In this document: positions 1 to 9,706 of the stretch, in pieces
How positions within the stretch are numbered: position 1 is the stretch's first letter
Layout of the letters: every line of letters begins with the position of its first letter
Translations under genes and position numbers: made by a program
Notes under the pieces: model-generated
Told to the model about the DNA's origin: nothing
Seen by the model: the letters and a program-made list of their open reading frames with translations, nothing else
Databases searched by the model: none
NCBI GenBank assembly: GCA_963695985.1
Contig: CAVOIC010000013.1
Span: 1 to 64,000 of the forward strand
Source: DATBVX01 sp963695985
Lineage (GTDB): Bacteria; Pseudomonadota; Gammaproteobacteria; Steroidobacterales; Steroidobacteraceae
Length of the DNA: 64,000 bases
Direction of reading: 5' to 3'

Positions 1-110
1 AGATAAACCGTGGCGCAATTGAGAGCCACGATAGCGCCACAACTCCCAGCATAACTGCAGCGTAGCGAAGCGAGCTGATCGCTCGCGCGGAAACTTTCGG
101 TCAGACGCTG

Positions 111-3100
111 TTAGCGCAGGCGCACCCGAAAGCGGATGGTAAAGGAAGGATTACCGCTCACGCCCGTGGCACTCATCGTGCCGGTCGGCGCGATGCGCAT
201 GCCGGTGATATTGGGGTCGAAGCCTGCGACATCGGGCACTGGCGTATAGGTGTACGGCGCGAGGCCGCCAGGCTGATTTGAGTACGTGACGTTCGCCGCA
301 TAGTTGTATGCGAGGCCGCTCACGGGCGTGCCATCGACGAAAGCGATCGGATCGCCGCTCACGGTCGAGACGTACAGGTCCGAATTCGGCGGCACGAACT
401 CACTGATCACGAGCGTGCTCGCATCGACGGTCCCCGGTCCCTGGTTAGTGAGCGTGAGCGTATACAGCTGCACGCTGCCCGGGATGCGCTTCGGATTGGT
501 GGCGTTGTTGTAGGGATCGGAGATCACCTGCGAGGTGCGCGTGATGATGAGTGTCGGCTGCGGGATGACGACCGTGAATGTGCCGACGCCCAGGTCCGTC
601 ACCGTGTTCTCGGTGCCTTCGCGCGCCGTCACTCTCATGGTCCATGTACCCGCGGGTGCGCCGGCAGGCAGCGCATAGCTCAGCTCGTAGGTTCTGGTCG
701 CCGCGCCGGAGTCCGCCACCTGGGTCATCGCAACGCTGCTGAGCACCGCAGTGCTGCTGGGATTGAGCAGCGTGAGGGATGCGCCGGAGACGTCGAAGCT
801 CCCGAACGGATCGCTCACGACCGCCCGCATGTACACCGTGTTCCCTGGATTGAACGTTGCCGTCGCCGTGCCGCCGGAATACGCGGCGTTGTAACTCAGG
901 ACGCTGTTGACGTTGATGACGGTGTTGCTGTTGAAGCTCACGTTAGAGCGTGCCGCCGACACCAGATCGACTGGATGCACCTGGATCGGCCGATTGGCCT
1001 GCGCGCTGGTGTTCGTGACCTGCAGCGACAGGGTCGCCGCCAGCCGCCAGGGTCTGGACGCCGATCGGCACCGTGAATGTGGTCAGTGCGGGATTACCGG
1101 TCGGAGGAGTCACGCTGAGCGTGGTCGTCCCAAGAGTGCCGATGCCGCTCGCACTCAACGTGACCTGGATCGTACGTGCGCCGTTGTTACCGGAACGCGT
1201 GAGCCACAGCTGCACTGGCACATTGCCCGCCGGCAGCGACAGGCTGGTGGCAAGCGCCGGCGTCTGTGTCCAGGTAGTGCTGCCGTTCTGGCTGTTGATC
1301 GTGATGGCAGCGGGCACACCACTCGGCGGGGTGCGCGAGAGCTGCACCGGTGCGCTGTAGAGATACAGCAACTTGCCTCCGGCCGAGGGAATCTGCGACT
1401 GCGAGACGATGATCTGCGGTGCCGCCGGCGTCGCGCCGGTACCGTTCGAATTGATGATGCTCGCAGTGTTGTCGACGGTCGCTCCGGGTTGCGTGCCAGC
1501 CGTTACGCGCACATCGAACACGACCGTCACCGTGCCGCTGGCCGGCACCGTGATATTCGAGATGTCGAGGAATCCGTCGCCGTTGGCTCCGGTGCCGGCG
1601 CCGGTCGAGTTGTTGACTGCCCCGGCCGGCAAAGTCACGACGCTGAATGAATCGACGTTGGCCGGAACGTCGTCGGTCACACGTACATTGGGCGCCGTTA
1701 CGCCGGTCGTCTCCTTCAGCGTGATCGTGTAACGCAAGGTGTCGCCGGGATTCGCATCGCCGCCGTTGAGATCGACCACGGTCTTGGTTGACGTCGACAG
1801 ATTCGGCAGGCGCACGTTGGTTGCGTCGGTCGCCGTGTTGTTGGCGGCGTCGAAATCGAGGCTCGCACTCGAGACGGCTGCAGTGTTGGTCGCCGATGGC
1901 GCAGCCGCGGGACCGGGCAGAACCGTGAGCGAGAGATCCGGCAGCGTCGCGCCCATTGCAACCGGCGGCGGGTGAGTGCAGGTGACGGTCTGGCCCGCGT
2001 TGCTGCAGCTCCATCCTGTGCCGGTACCGGAGACGTAGGTGAGCCCCGCCGGCAATGTATCCGTGACCGTGACGCTGTTGTCTTCCTGTTCGAGCCCGAC
2101 GCCGCTGCCGTTGCTGACCCGGATCGTGTAGACGCCGTTGGTGCCGGCCGAGAAGTCGCCGACATGCGTCTTGGTGATACTGAGATCGACGCTCGGCTCG
2201 CTGGTCACGCTCACCACTTGCGCGGTGAGCAATACCAGGTCGCCACCGGCCGAGAATACGGTCGTGGCAGAGGTCTGTCCCGGCGAGATGTACGGATCGA
2301 CGGTGAAGGTGTCGACATCGACGCCGTAACTGGTCGCGATGCCGAGCGTATTGATCGTGCCGTCGTACGGCTGAGTGACCGGATCGCTACCGGCGACGAT
2401 GATGCCGTCGTCGAGCGCGTTGCCGTTGAAGCTCAGCGATTCGCTGAAACCATTGAGAGGCGTCGAGTTCTGCGGATCGCCTTCCCACGCGACGATCGCC
2501 ATGCGCCCGTCGATCGCTGTCGTCGGTACGCGAAAGCCGTCGGGCGTGAGCGTGACCGCGCTGCCGCGGAAATACTGCAGCCCGTCGAAGACATTAATGG
2601 CGCGCAACCTCTCGGCCGCGCGCTGATAGATCACGACGAGCCCCCAGCCCGCAACCACTGCCTGGCTGCCGCAGTGAGGCGCGCCGGTGTTGACGGTGAG
2701 GCCGCCGAACGTGTAGTTGCCGTTGCCCGCGACGCGCGCAGTCACATCGGCGAAGCCGCCGAAGTAGGGGAAGAGCGTGCCGCCGTTGTTGAACGTGGTC
2801 GTGAAGGTGCGGCTCGCGCCGATCGCCGCGCCGGCGAAGGTGACGCTCGAGTCGATGGTGCTGCCCGAGCCTCCCCAGTACAGGTAGGCGGCGAGGACGG
2901 TGGAACCCGCGGGTATGCCGGCGACGGCGGCCGTGCTGGTGGCGCCGACCGCGCAGGCGTCAACGGTGTTCGGCTGCGTGCGCAGCGAACCGCCCGTTGC
3001 AACGAAGTTGATGTTGCCGACGAAGCGCGCGTAACGCGTGATGGTTTGTGAATAGGCCGTCGCAGGGCCGAGTAACAGCCCCACGACGGCCAGCCACGCC

Positions 3101-3114
3101 AGTGTTCGCCTCAT
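111..3114 (-). CDS. secreted DUF11-repeat surface protein (one frameshift)
   Basis: Predicted exported or cell-surface protein of about 1000 residues; no catalytic motif is visible. The chosen ATG opens a Sec signal peptide (MRRTLAWLAVVGLLLGPATA); an ATG 25 codons earlier would bury it. Residues ~25-300 form a Gly/Ser/Thr-rich domain. DUF11-like units begin with Asp/Leu-Ser-Ile-Thr-Lys-Thr near residue 306 and with SxSTKTVVD near 441; a further unit (PTLIITRTSQ) starts near 855. The reading frame breaks near base 1040: removing one base of a GGCGGC run joins the two parts and restores the homologous reading TLSLQVTNTSAQ. Whether this is a pseudogene or a sequencing error cannot be decided here. 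DUF11 proteins are usually large adhesin-like or envelope proteins, so the role is inference. Confidence 0.75.
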
Positions 3115-3251
3115 TGCAACACTCGGGATTACCCTAGGGTCGTGATCGCCGCCGCGCCGCGTCGCCTCTGTGCGGAGCGCCCTGCGCAAACGGCCCGCTC
3201 ACTGTATAAGTCTTTGAGTTCCAAGCGCGTGGAGCCGCTCACAGGGCCTTT

Positions 3252-3779
3252 ATGTCAAGCGTGACCGAGCGCACAAAACCCCCGCAACCGCGGCCTCTCG
3301 TGACGCTCGTGGTGGCCATGGCCGAGAACGGTGTGATCGGGCGCGCCAACCGGCTGCCTTGGCACCTGCCCGCGGACCTCAGGCACTTCAAGGAGCTCAC
3401 CATGGGCAAGCCGATGCTGATGGGCCGCAGGACCTTTGAAGCCATCGGCAAAGCGCTGCCCGGCCGCCGCAGTCTCGTACTGACGCGCCGCGAGCCGATC
3501 GACGTGCCCGGTGTGGAGACTGTCGCCAGTCTCGATGCAGCGCTCGACGCGAGCCGCGATTCGGAGGAGCTGATGGTGATCGGCGGCGCGGAGATCTATC
3601 GTCTGTGCCTGCCGCAGGCGCAGCGCATCTATCTCACGCGCGTGCACGCACCCATCGCGGGTGACACACGCTTCCCGCTCATCGATTGGAACGAGTGGCG
3701 CAGCATCACGCGCGCCACGCATCCGGCCGACGAGAAGAATGCCTACGCGATGACGTTCTTCACGCTGGAGCGCGCCTAG
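3252..3779 (+). CDS. folA: dihydrofolate reductase
   Basis: Reduces dihydrofolate to tetrahydrofolate with NADPH in the cytoplasm. The 175-residue product has the family N-terminus LVTLVVAMAENGVIGR, the substrate-loop NRLPWHLPADLRHFK, the NADPH-binding MGRRTFEAIG and a later VIGGAEIYR. It carries about 14 residues before the first beta strand, slightly longer than usual, so translation might begin later, but no better start is visible. It is divergent from the DUF11 gene and converges on a small membrane-protein gene 7 bases away. Identification is secure. Confidence 0.97.
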   Translation: MSSVTERTKPPQPRPLVTLVVAMAENGVIGRANRLPWHLPADLRHFKELTMGKPMLMGRRTFEAIGKALPGRRSLVLTRREPIDVPGVETVASLDAALDASRDSEELMVIGGAEIYRLCLPQAQRIYLTRVHAPIAGDTRFPLIDWNEWRSITRATHPADEKNAYAMTFFTLERA

Positions 3780-3786
3780 CTCCCCG

Positions 3787-4209
3787 TCATTCCTTGTAGA
3801 CCCAGGCACCGGCGATGCCGGCGATGATCGTCTCGATCAGGCCCTGAACGCCCCACTTGACCAGCAGGTCGCTCGAAAACAGCCCGATAATGCCGTAATA
3901 GACGAGGCCCGTCAGGTAGCCGCCGAGAAACAGCGCGATCGAGACGATGACCGCAGTGCGAACACCTGGTCCGAAGCGCGTGCGCGCGGCAGCATAGAAG
4001 AAGATCAGCACCAGGCCGACGAGCAGCGACATGATCGCGAAGCCGACGAAGGTGCCGGCGGTCATCGACGTCGACAGCCCCAGCTCGGTCAGTCGCGCGT
4101 TCACGGCCGTGGCCCACACGTTTGTGCCCATGATCCATTCGATCACGTAGATGACGATCGCTGCGACTACTCCGCCGGCGAGCCAGCGCGGAACATTGAT
4201 TCCACCCAT
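3787..4209 (-). CDS. four-helix hypothetical membrane protein
   Basis: Unrecognised inner-membrane protein of 140 residues with four hydrophobic segments (about residues 7-26, 42-68, 77-102 and 118-137). The start was chosen because GAGGGG lies six bases before this ATG, while the ATG two codons earlier directly abuts the Shine-Dalgarno. Gly-rich helices (LFLGGYLTGLVYYGIIG) resemble small DUF-type membrane proteins common in Proteobacteria, but no function follows. Its neighbours, folA and a DUF2905 gene, give no pathway hint. Confidence 0.75.
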   Translation of the reverse strand: MGGINVPRWLAGGVVAAIVIYVIEWIMGTNVWATAVNARLTELGLSTSMTAGTFVGFAIMSLLVGLVLIFFYAAARTRFGPGVRTAVIVSIALFLGGYLTGLVYYGIIGLFSSDLLVKWGVQGLIETIIAGIAGAWVYKE

Positions 4210-4326
4210 ATGCATCCCCTCGGTTGTTGTTGGTCGTGGCTCCGCCGTAAAGGTGCAGCGCGTGTCCACGGCGGAACGGCAGGGGAGCGTACGCCGAAGC
4301 CCGACCCGCTCGCAAACTACGTGCGC

Positions 4327-4527
4327 TCAGCGCCTGAAGAGCCAGAGAAGCAATGTGAGGAGGAGACTCAGGATCAGCATGCTGGTGAATGGGAAATAGA
4401 ACCTGAGACCCGGCCGGTCGATCACGATGTCTCCGGGCAGGCGAAAGAGCGGCAGCGAGCGCAGCTTCGACCACAGCACACCGGTCAGAATCAGCAGGAC
4501 GCCGAGCACGACGAGCGCGCGGTTCAT
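4327..4527 (-). CDS. DUF2905 family small membrane protein
   Basis: A 66-residue protein with two transmembrane helices (about 4-20 and 46-64) separated by a short loop with the family signature FRLPGDIVIDRPGLRFYFP and the ending LLLTLLLWLFRR. These match DUF2905, a widespread small membrane-protein family of unknown function. An ATG three codons upstream (start at 4536) is the alternative start. It is transcribed away from the PQQ dehydrogenase gene, so the bases between them hold two divergent promoters that are not obvious by eye. Confidence 0.8.
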   Translation of the reverse strand: MNRALVVLGVLLILTGVLWSKLRSLPLFRLPGDIVIDRPGLRFYFPFTSMLILSLLLTLLLWLFRR

Positions 4528-4638
4528 GCTACGCATTCTAGCGTCATCGCACGCGCCGATCGCACCTGTAAAATCTGGTGCGCTAGCATTCATCCGATAC
4601 ACTATGCTCCGCGAACGAAAAGAAATCGGGGAGCGGAG

Positions 4639-6606
4639 ATGACGTCTACTTGGCGAGTCTCGCGGGCATGTTTTCTCATCTGCACGCTGCTGACCGCTTG
4701 CGGCGAGGGCGGCAGGGTTGACCATCCGGCAGGCCCGGCCGCGGACTGGGCCAGCTTCGGCGGCGGCCCCGGCGGCGGGCATTATTCGCCGGCGAATGAG
4801 ATCACGCCTGCAAATGTACGGGCTCTGAAGCTCGCATGGGTTCATCGCTCGGGAGATTTTCGCGGGCCACCCGCAGAAGGCGTCGGCACCATCAACAGCG
4901 CTCAGCAGCAGACCGATTTCGAGGTCACGCCGATCGTTTCCGGCGACACACTTTACTATTGCACGCCCTATAACCGCGTGTTCGCGCTTGATGCGGCGAC
5001 CGGCAGGGAACGTTGGGTTTTCGATCCTCATGTTGATCTGAGCAAGGAGAATGTGCCCGTGTGCCGCGGTGTCTCGCTCTGGGCGGCGGGCGCCGGCGCG
5101 CCGGGCATGTGCGCCAAGCGCATATTCGCTGGAACACTCGATGCCAGGCTGATCGCGCTTGATGCCGAGAGCGGCGCTCCGTGCACGGATTTTGGCAAGA
5201 ATGGAGAGGTGGACCTCAGTGCCGGTCTGACACCGCACGGTCCCAGGGAATACAGCGTGACGAGCCCGCCCGCCATCCTCGGCGACACCGTGATTGTCGG
5301 CTCACTGGTTGCTGACAGTTTCCGCAAAGGCGTGCCCGCCGGTGTCGTGCGCGCCTTCGATGTGCACAGCGGTGCGCTCAAGTGGGCGTGGAATCCGGTG
5401 CCGCCGGGCGAAGCCGATGTCAATCCCGACGGTACCTATCGCGCCGGCACGCCCAATGTCTGGTCGATCATCTCAGTCGATCCCGCGCGCAATCTTGTCT
5501 TTCTGCCGACGGGCAACGCGGGGAATGACTACTTCGGCGGCGACCGCGAAGGGCTCGACTATTACTCGACGTCGGTGGTTGCGCTGGACGGCACGAGCGG
5601 AAAGGTCGTGTGGCACTTCCAGGCCGTGCATCACGACGTCTGGGACTACGACGTGCCCGCACAGCCGACGCTGATCGATCTCACGATCGGCGGCAAGAGC
5701 ATTCCCGCGCTGGTCGAAGTGACCAAGATGGGCTTCACGTTCGTGCTCAATCGCGAAACGGGCGAGCCGCTGTTTCCGATCGAGGAGAAAGCCGCGCCGC
5801 AAGAGGGCGCAGTGCCGGAGGAGCATCTGAGTCCGACGCAGCCTGTGCCATCGCTCCCTCCGCCACTCGCCAATACCAGGCTCACCCCGGATGATGCGTG
5901 GGGATTCACGTTCTGGGACAAGGGTAAGTGCCGTGATGCCTTGAAGGCGTTGCGTACGGGCGATATGTATCAGCCGCCCTCGCTTCAGGGCTCGGTGGTC
6001 CATCCCTCGACGTTTGGCGGCAACGATTGGGGATCGCCCGCGGTCGATCCTGCCCGCAAGCTGATGGTCGTGACCACCAGCCACCTCGCGCTTTCGGTAA
6101 AACTCGTGCCGCGGGCGCAGTGTGGCGCGCTCAACCCGGACCTGCCTCAAACCGGTTCCGCCTATTGCGCGGTGGTCGCTCCGGTGCTCTCGCCGTGGGG
6201 CGCGCCTTGCACCCGCCCGCCATGGGCTACGCTCGATGCGGTCGACCTGTCGTCGGGCAAAGTGGTCTGGACTCGCGCGCTCGGGCAGTTGGGCCCGGCA
6301 GCGAAGTGGCCGCTATCGAAGATGGCCGGGGCGGGCCTTTCGATCGGCGGCCCCCTCATCACCGCGACGGGCCTCGTCTTTGTAGGTGCGGGCACCGATC
6401 CCGCGTTCCGCGCCTATGACCTCAACACGGGCAAGGAGCTGTGGAAGGCGGAGCTGCCCACCACGGCCAATTCGGTACCCATGAGCTACCGGCTCGGTGA
6501 CAACGGTCGCCAGTTCGTGGTCGTCGCGGCGGGAGGTCATTTCGCGCTGAGCGGAATGGTTCCGCCAGGCGACTACGTGATGGCGTTCGCGCTTCCGTCC
6601 GGTTGA
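4639..6606 (+). CDS. PQQ-dependent dehydrogenase, glucose/quinate type, lipoprotein
   Basis: Predicted periplasmic quinoprotein that oxidises an alcohol, sugar or polyol using pyrroloquinoline quinone. The ATG gives a lipoprotein signal with lipobox Cys at residue 21 (LLTAC), implying anchoring to a membrane. The rest is an eight-bladed propeller of W-motifs, with family signatures DYYSTSVVALD, VHHDVWDYDVPAQPTL near residue 330 and GNDWGSPAVDP near 465. Unlike membrane glucose dehydrogenase it lacks the five N-terminal transmembrane helices, and there is no C-terminal cytochrome c domain, so the electron acceptor must be separate. No pqq synthesis genes are in the window. The 3' end overlaps the convergent CYTH-CHAD gene by 34 bases. 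Substrate unknown. Confidence 0.88.
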   Translation: MTSTWRVSRACFLICTLLTACGEGGRVDHPAGPAADWASFGGGPGGGHYSPANEITPANVRALKLAWVHRSGDFRGPPAEGVGTINSAQQQTDFEVTPIVSGDTLYYCTPYNRVFALDAATGRERWVFDPHVDLSKENVPVCRGVSLWAAGAGAPGMCAKRIFAGTLDARLIALDAESGAPCTDFGKNGEVDLSAGLTPHGPREYSVTSPPAILGDTVIVGSLVADSFRKGVPAGVVRAFDVHSGALKWAWNPVPPGEADVNPDGTYRAGTPNVWSIISVDPARNLVFLPTGNAGNDYFGGDREGLDYYSTSVVALDGTSGKVVWHFQAVHHDVWDYDVPAQPTLIDLTIGGKSIPALVEVTKMGFTFVLNRETGEPLFPIEEKAAPQEGAVPEEHLSPTQPVPSLPPPLANTRLTPDDAWGFTFWDKGKCRDALKALRTGDMYQPPSLQGSVVHPSTFGGNDWGSPAVDPARKLMVVTTSHLALSVKLVPRAQCGALNPDLPQTGSAYCAVVAPVLSPWGAPCTRPPWATLDAVDLSSGKVVWTRALGQLGPAAKWPLSKMAGAGLSIGGPLITATGLVFVGAGTDPAFRAYDLNTGKELWKAELPTTANSVPMSYRLGDNGRQFVVVAAGGHFALSGMVPPGDYVMAFALPSG

Positions 6607-8261
6607 TCGGGCGGTTTTTCGACAGCGGCACCACTGTGTGTCGTCGCCAGCTCAGCCATCGCGCGGCGCAAGGCTTTCCAGCGGCGCCCCTCTACGCGAC
6701 GATAGGACTTGCTGAAGCGCCGCCGCATGTCACCCGCCGTCAGCCTCTGGCGCTCCGTAAAGACGCCCATCAGGAACACCGTCTCCCCAGGCATCTTGTA
6801 CGTGCGCGTGCCGGCCATGGCGCGGAACCGATTCGCCGCCACGTGCGCGTCCTGGTGCGAGCCGAGACTGGTCTGCAACCGGCGAATGGCTTGCAGCAAG
6901 TCGGGCGCGCTGTCGCCGTAAACGCCTTCGAAGGATTCGATGGCATAGCGCAGCCGCTTGGTGCGCCGTCGCACCTCGTGATAGGCAACAGCGCTCATGT
7001 GTTTGCGGGCTTCTTCGGCTGCGCGCCGGAGTTTCTTGAAGGTGCGGCGAATCAGCTTCGGCGCCACCAGCGCCGCAACCGGATTGTTGCGCTTGACGGC
7101 CATCCGGTTGGGCTTGAAGAGTGCAAGCCGCAGGCGTTCCACCAGGTGCCGGGTCGAGGCGCGATCGAGCACGGCCAGCATCCGGGCTCGGGCCGATTGA
7201 CGCTCCGCACGCAGACGGCCACGCAGCGGCTCGAGTCGCTGGCGGTCGATATCGTTCAACTCGCTGCCGAATCTGTCGAGCTCTGCGAGCTGCACATCCA
7301 GGTCGCGCACTGTGCCCAGCGTACGTACCAGCGCTTTCCAGGCGGGGCGCTGTCTCACGATCGATTTCGGCAAGTAATCCTGGAATAGACCAAGGCTCGT
7401 GTCGAGTCGACGTCCGGCGACACGTAACTCGTGCAAGCGTTCCTCGTCTTCGCCGAGGCGCGCCGCGGGTTCGCACGTGAGCCAGGTCCACAGGTGGCGG
7501 CGCAGATTCGCGCGTGCAATCTCGCCGATACTGAGCGTCGGATCGATGAGCATCGACCCAAGATCGGATGAGAGCGGCGCGGCGAGGCCAGTGGATTTCA
7601 GGCCGACCTCGTACTTGCTGTCAGCCGCGGGCTCCAGGGCGCACTCGACGCGCAGGTGGTCTACCAGGCCTTCGAGCGATTGCTGCGCGGATTCGGTGAG
7701 CGCTTCCACGTCCACGCGCTTCAGCCGCGCGCGCGACCCGCCGTCGGCACTGGCAACGATCGTCTCGTCGAGGGCAATCTCGGCGGCCTGCTCGCCCTCA
7801 TCCTGCATCACGGCAAAGCATTCCCGCTGCGTGCGCACGCGAAACAGCGTGCGCAGCGGTCGCGTCCCGACTACATCGTGGATCCGGGCGCTGACCGGTC
7901 CGCTGCTTTGCGCCAGCGCGGTCTGTTCGGCTGCAGGGAGCGGCTCATTGATCTCGCGCCGGATTCGGAGTCCGTTGGATCCAGGAGCGAGATCCTTCAA
8001 CGTCGCTTCCGCCCGGCCCGGAAGATCCCGCAAGCGCAGCGCATACCCCGCGCGGTGGATGCGCCAGTCGTCGGTGTCCAGGTAGGTATCGTAAATCGTG
8101 CGGCCCGGGCGCGGCTCGATCGTAAAGCCGTCGACGCCGCTGTGGTCACTCAGCCACTGGCGGACCTGCGACAGGTCGCGGGCAGCGAGCTGCCATTCGA
8201 TTTCCCGGTGAGGCTGTATCGCGGCTGCCCCGGTCTGCGCGAGCTCTACGTCGTCAGCCAT
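6573..8261 (-). CDS. CYTH and CHAD domain protein
   Basis: Two-domain protein of 562 residues. Residues ~18-210 are a CYTH (triphosphate tunnel) domain with YDTYLDTDDWRIHRAGYALRLR and ATLKDL; residues ~250-520 are a His-rich CHAD domain (LHELRVAGRRLDTSLGLF, YHEVRRRTKRLRYAIESFEG). The family includes inorganic triphosphatases such as E. coli YgiF, and CHAD domains bind polyphosphate granules. The CYTH signature ExExK reads E20-I-E22-W-Q24, so the usual Lys is Gln; catalytic competence is uncertain. No polyphosphate kinase gene is nearby. Confidence 0.88.
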   Translation of the reverse strand: MADDVELAQTGAAAIQPHREIEWQLAARDLSQVRQWLSDHSGVDGFTIEPRPGRTIYDTYLDTDDWRIHRAGYALRLRDLPGRAEATLKDLAPGSNGLRIRREINEPLPAAEQTALAQSSGPVSARIHDVVGTRPLRTLFRVRTQRECFAVMQDEGEQAAEIALDETIVASADGGSRARLKRVDVEALTESAQQSLEGLVDHLRVECALEPAADSKYEVGLKSTGLAAPLSSDLGSMLIDPTLSIGEIARANLRRHLWTWLTCEPAARLGEDEERLHELRVAGRRLDTSLGLFQDYLPKSIVRQRPAWKALVRTLGTVRDLDVQLAELDRFGSELNDIDRQRLEPLRGRLRAERQSARARMLAVLDRASTRHLVERLRLALFKPNRMAVKRNNPVAALVAPKLIRRTFKKLRRAAEEARKHMSAVAYHEVRRRTKRLRYAIESFEGVYGDSAPDLLQAIRRLQTSLGSHQDAHVAANRFRAMAGTRTYKMPGETVFLMGVFTERQRLTAGDMRRRFSKSYRRVEGRRWKALRRAMAELATTHSGAAVEKPPDQPDGSANAIT

Positions 8262-8347
8262 GTGCGCAATTCTACAGGTCCATATCTCGCAACCCTAACT
8301 GGGCTGCCTACATTGTTAACACCATGTCAATGACTTCGGGCAAGTAC

Positions 8348-9700
8348 TTAGAAAGCCTGCAATCTCGCTTGCACCAGCCTGGTCGCGAGCGTCCAGTCGA
8401 CCTCATCGACGCTCGCTGCGTGCGCCGTCAGCTCGTGGAGAATTTCCTGCTCGATGCGACCGCGCTCGAGCGCCGTGGTGTAAGGAATCTCGTGGTGAAA
8501 CATCACCATCGAGTAGCGTGGAATGAACAGCCCGGGAAAACGCTGCTCGAGTTGCAGCGACAATTCCTTCTGCAGTACGAATTTCGGATCACGTACCGAA
8601 TCGCGCATCTCAACATAGTTCTCTAACGCCATCTGCGCGATCGCATCGGCATTAGGCTTGCGCACGCGGTCGACGCGTGCGAACACGCGTCCCCAGTCCT
8701 CGTAGCGGTCGAGTGCTTGGTCGAACGCCACGCAGTCCTCGAACGCGCAATTCATGCCCTGGCCGTGGAAAGGCACGATCGCATGTGCCGCATCGCCGAT
8801 GAGCAGCACTTGGTCAGCGAACTTCCACGGGGCTGTGCGCACGGTGACCATGGTTCCCGTTGGATGTGCGAAGAATTCCTCGCTGAGATCCGGCATCAGG
8901 ACCTGTGCATCGGCAAAGCGGCGCGCAAAGAATCGGTCCACATCATCGCGCGCCTGGAGCGTCGCAAAGCTCTCCGGCCCGTCGGCGGGCAGGAACAAGG
9001 TCGCGGTGAAGCTGCCGTCGATATTGGGCAGAGCGATGAGCATGTAGCCACCGCGCGGCCAGATGTGCAACGCGTTGCTCTCCAGGCGATGTCGGCCGCC
9101 TGGACCCGCGGGAATCGTGAGTTCCTTGTACTGATGCGAGAGCACATCCTCGCTCACGCGGGTCCGCTCATCGTCGAGCATGGCTGCACGCACCGCAGAA
9201 CTCGCGCCATCTGCGCCGATCACCGGGCGCGCATCGATGTCCCGCACACTGCCGTCGCTCTCATCGACCATACGCACGCGACCGGCATAGAAGTCGAATC
9301 CACGGCAGTTGTGGCGAAAGTGAACCTGGATCCCGGCGCTGCGCTCGAGCTCGCTCAGCAGCAGCTTATTGAGTTCGCCGCGCGAGACGGAATGAATGAC
9401 TTCGTTGTCATTCTGACCGTAGCGCTGCAACGTGGTGCGGCCCGCCTCGTCATGGATCATGCGTCCGCGCATCGGGATCATCAGGGGCCTGACCGCATCG
9501 AGAACTCCGGCATGGGACAGTGCATGGATGCCACGATCGGCGAGCGCCAGGTTGATCGAGCGGCCGGCGCTGATCGTCTCGCGGCGCATGTCGGGGCGAC
9601 GCTCGAAGACCGTAAGTGGAAATCCGCGGCGCGCGAGCAGGATGCCGAGCAATGAGCCGGCGGGACCAGCGCCGACAATCGTGACGGGCGAAATCTGCAC
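8348..9700 (-). CDS. kmo: kynurenine 3-monooxygenase
   Basis: FAD-dependent hydroxylase converting L-kynurenine to 3-hydroxykynurenine with NADPH and O2. The 450-residue product starts with a GTG and has the dinucleotide fold GAGPAG at residues 10-15, the ERR turn, and the second FAD motif LIGDAAHAIVPFHGQGMN near residue 300. It is the last gene of the seven-gene kynurenine operon, seven bases after kynU. Homology to group A flavoprotein hydroxylases together with the position next to kynureninase makes the specific assignment strong. Tryptophan 2,3-dioxygenase, the entry enzyme, is not in the window. Confidence 0.95.
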   Translation of the reverse strand: MQISPVTIVGAGPAGSLLGILLARRGFPLTVFERRPDMRRETISAGRSINLALADRGIHALSHAGVLDAVRPLMIPMRGRMIHDEAGRTTLQRYGQNDNEVIHSVSRGELNKLLLSELERSAGIQVHFRHNCRGFDFYAGRVRMVDESDGSVRDIDARPVIGADGASSAVRAAMLDDERTRVSEDVLSHQYKELTIPAGPGGRHRLESNALHIWPRGGYMLIALPNIDGSFTATLFLPADGPESFATLQARDDVDRFFARRFADAQVLMPDLSEEFFAHPTGTMVTVRTAPWKFADQVLLIGDAAHAIVPFHGQGMNCAFEDCVAFDQALDRYEDWGRVFARVDRVRKPNADAIAQMALENYVEMRDSVRDPKFVLQKELSLQLEQRFPGLFIPRYSMVMFHHEIPYTTALERGRIEQEILHELTAHAASVDEVDWTLATRLVQARLQAF

Positions 9701-9706
9701 GTTGGG

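Noticed and set aside
1..110. Feature in the first 110 bases
   Set aside because: Only short palindromic AGCGAGCTGATCGCTCGC-like sequence after the DUF11 gene; too weak to call a terminator.
943..3051. Long plus-strand frames opposite the DUF11 gene and similar long frames opposite kmo, kynU, prs and metH
   Set aside because: They are antisense shadows typical of GC-rich coding DNA; they lack recognisable domains and the opposite strand encodes conserved proteins.
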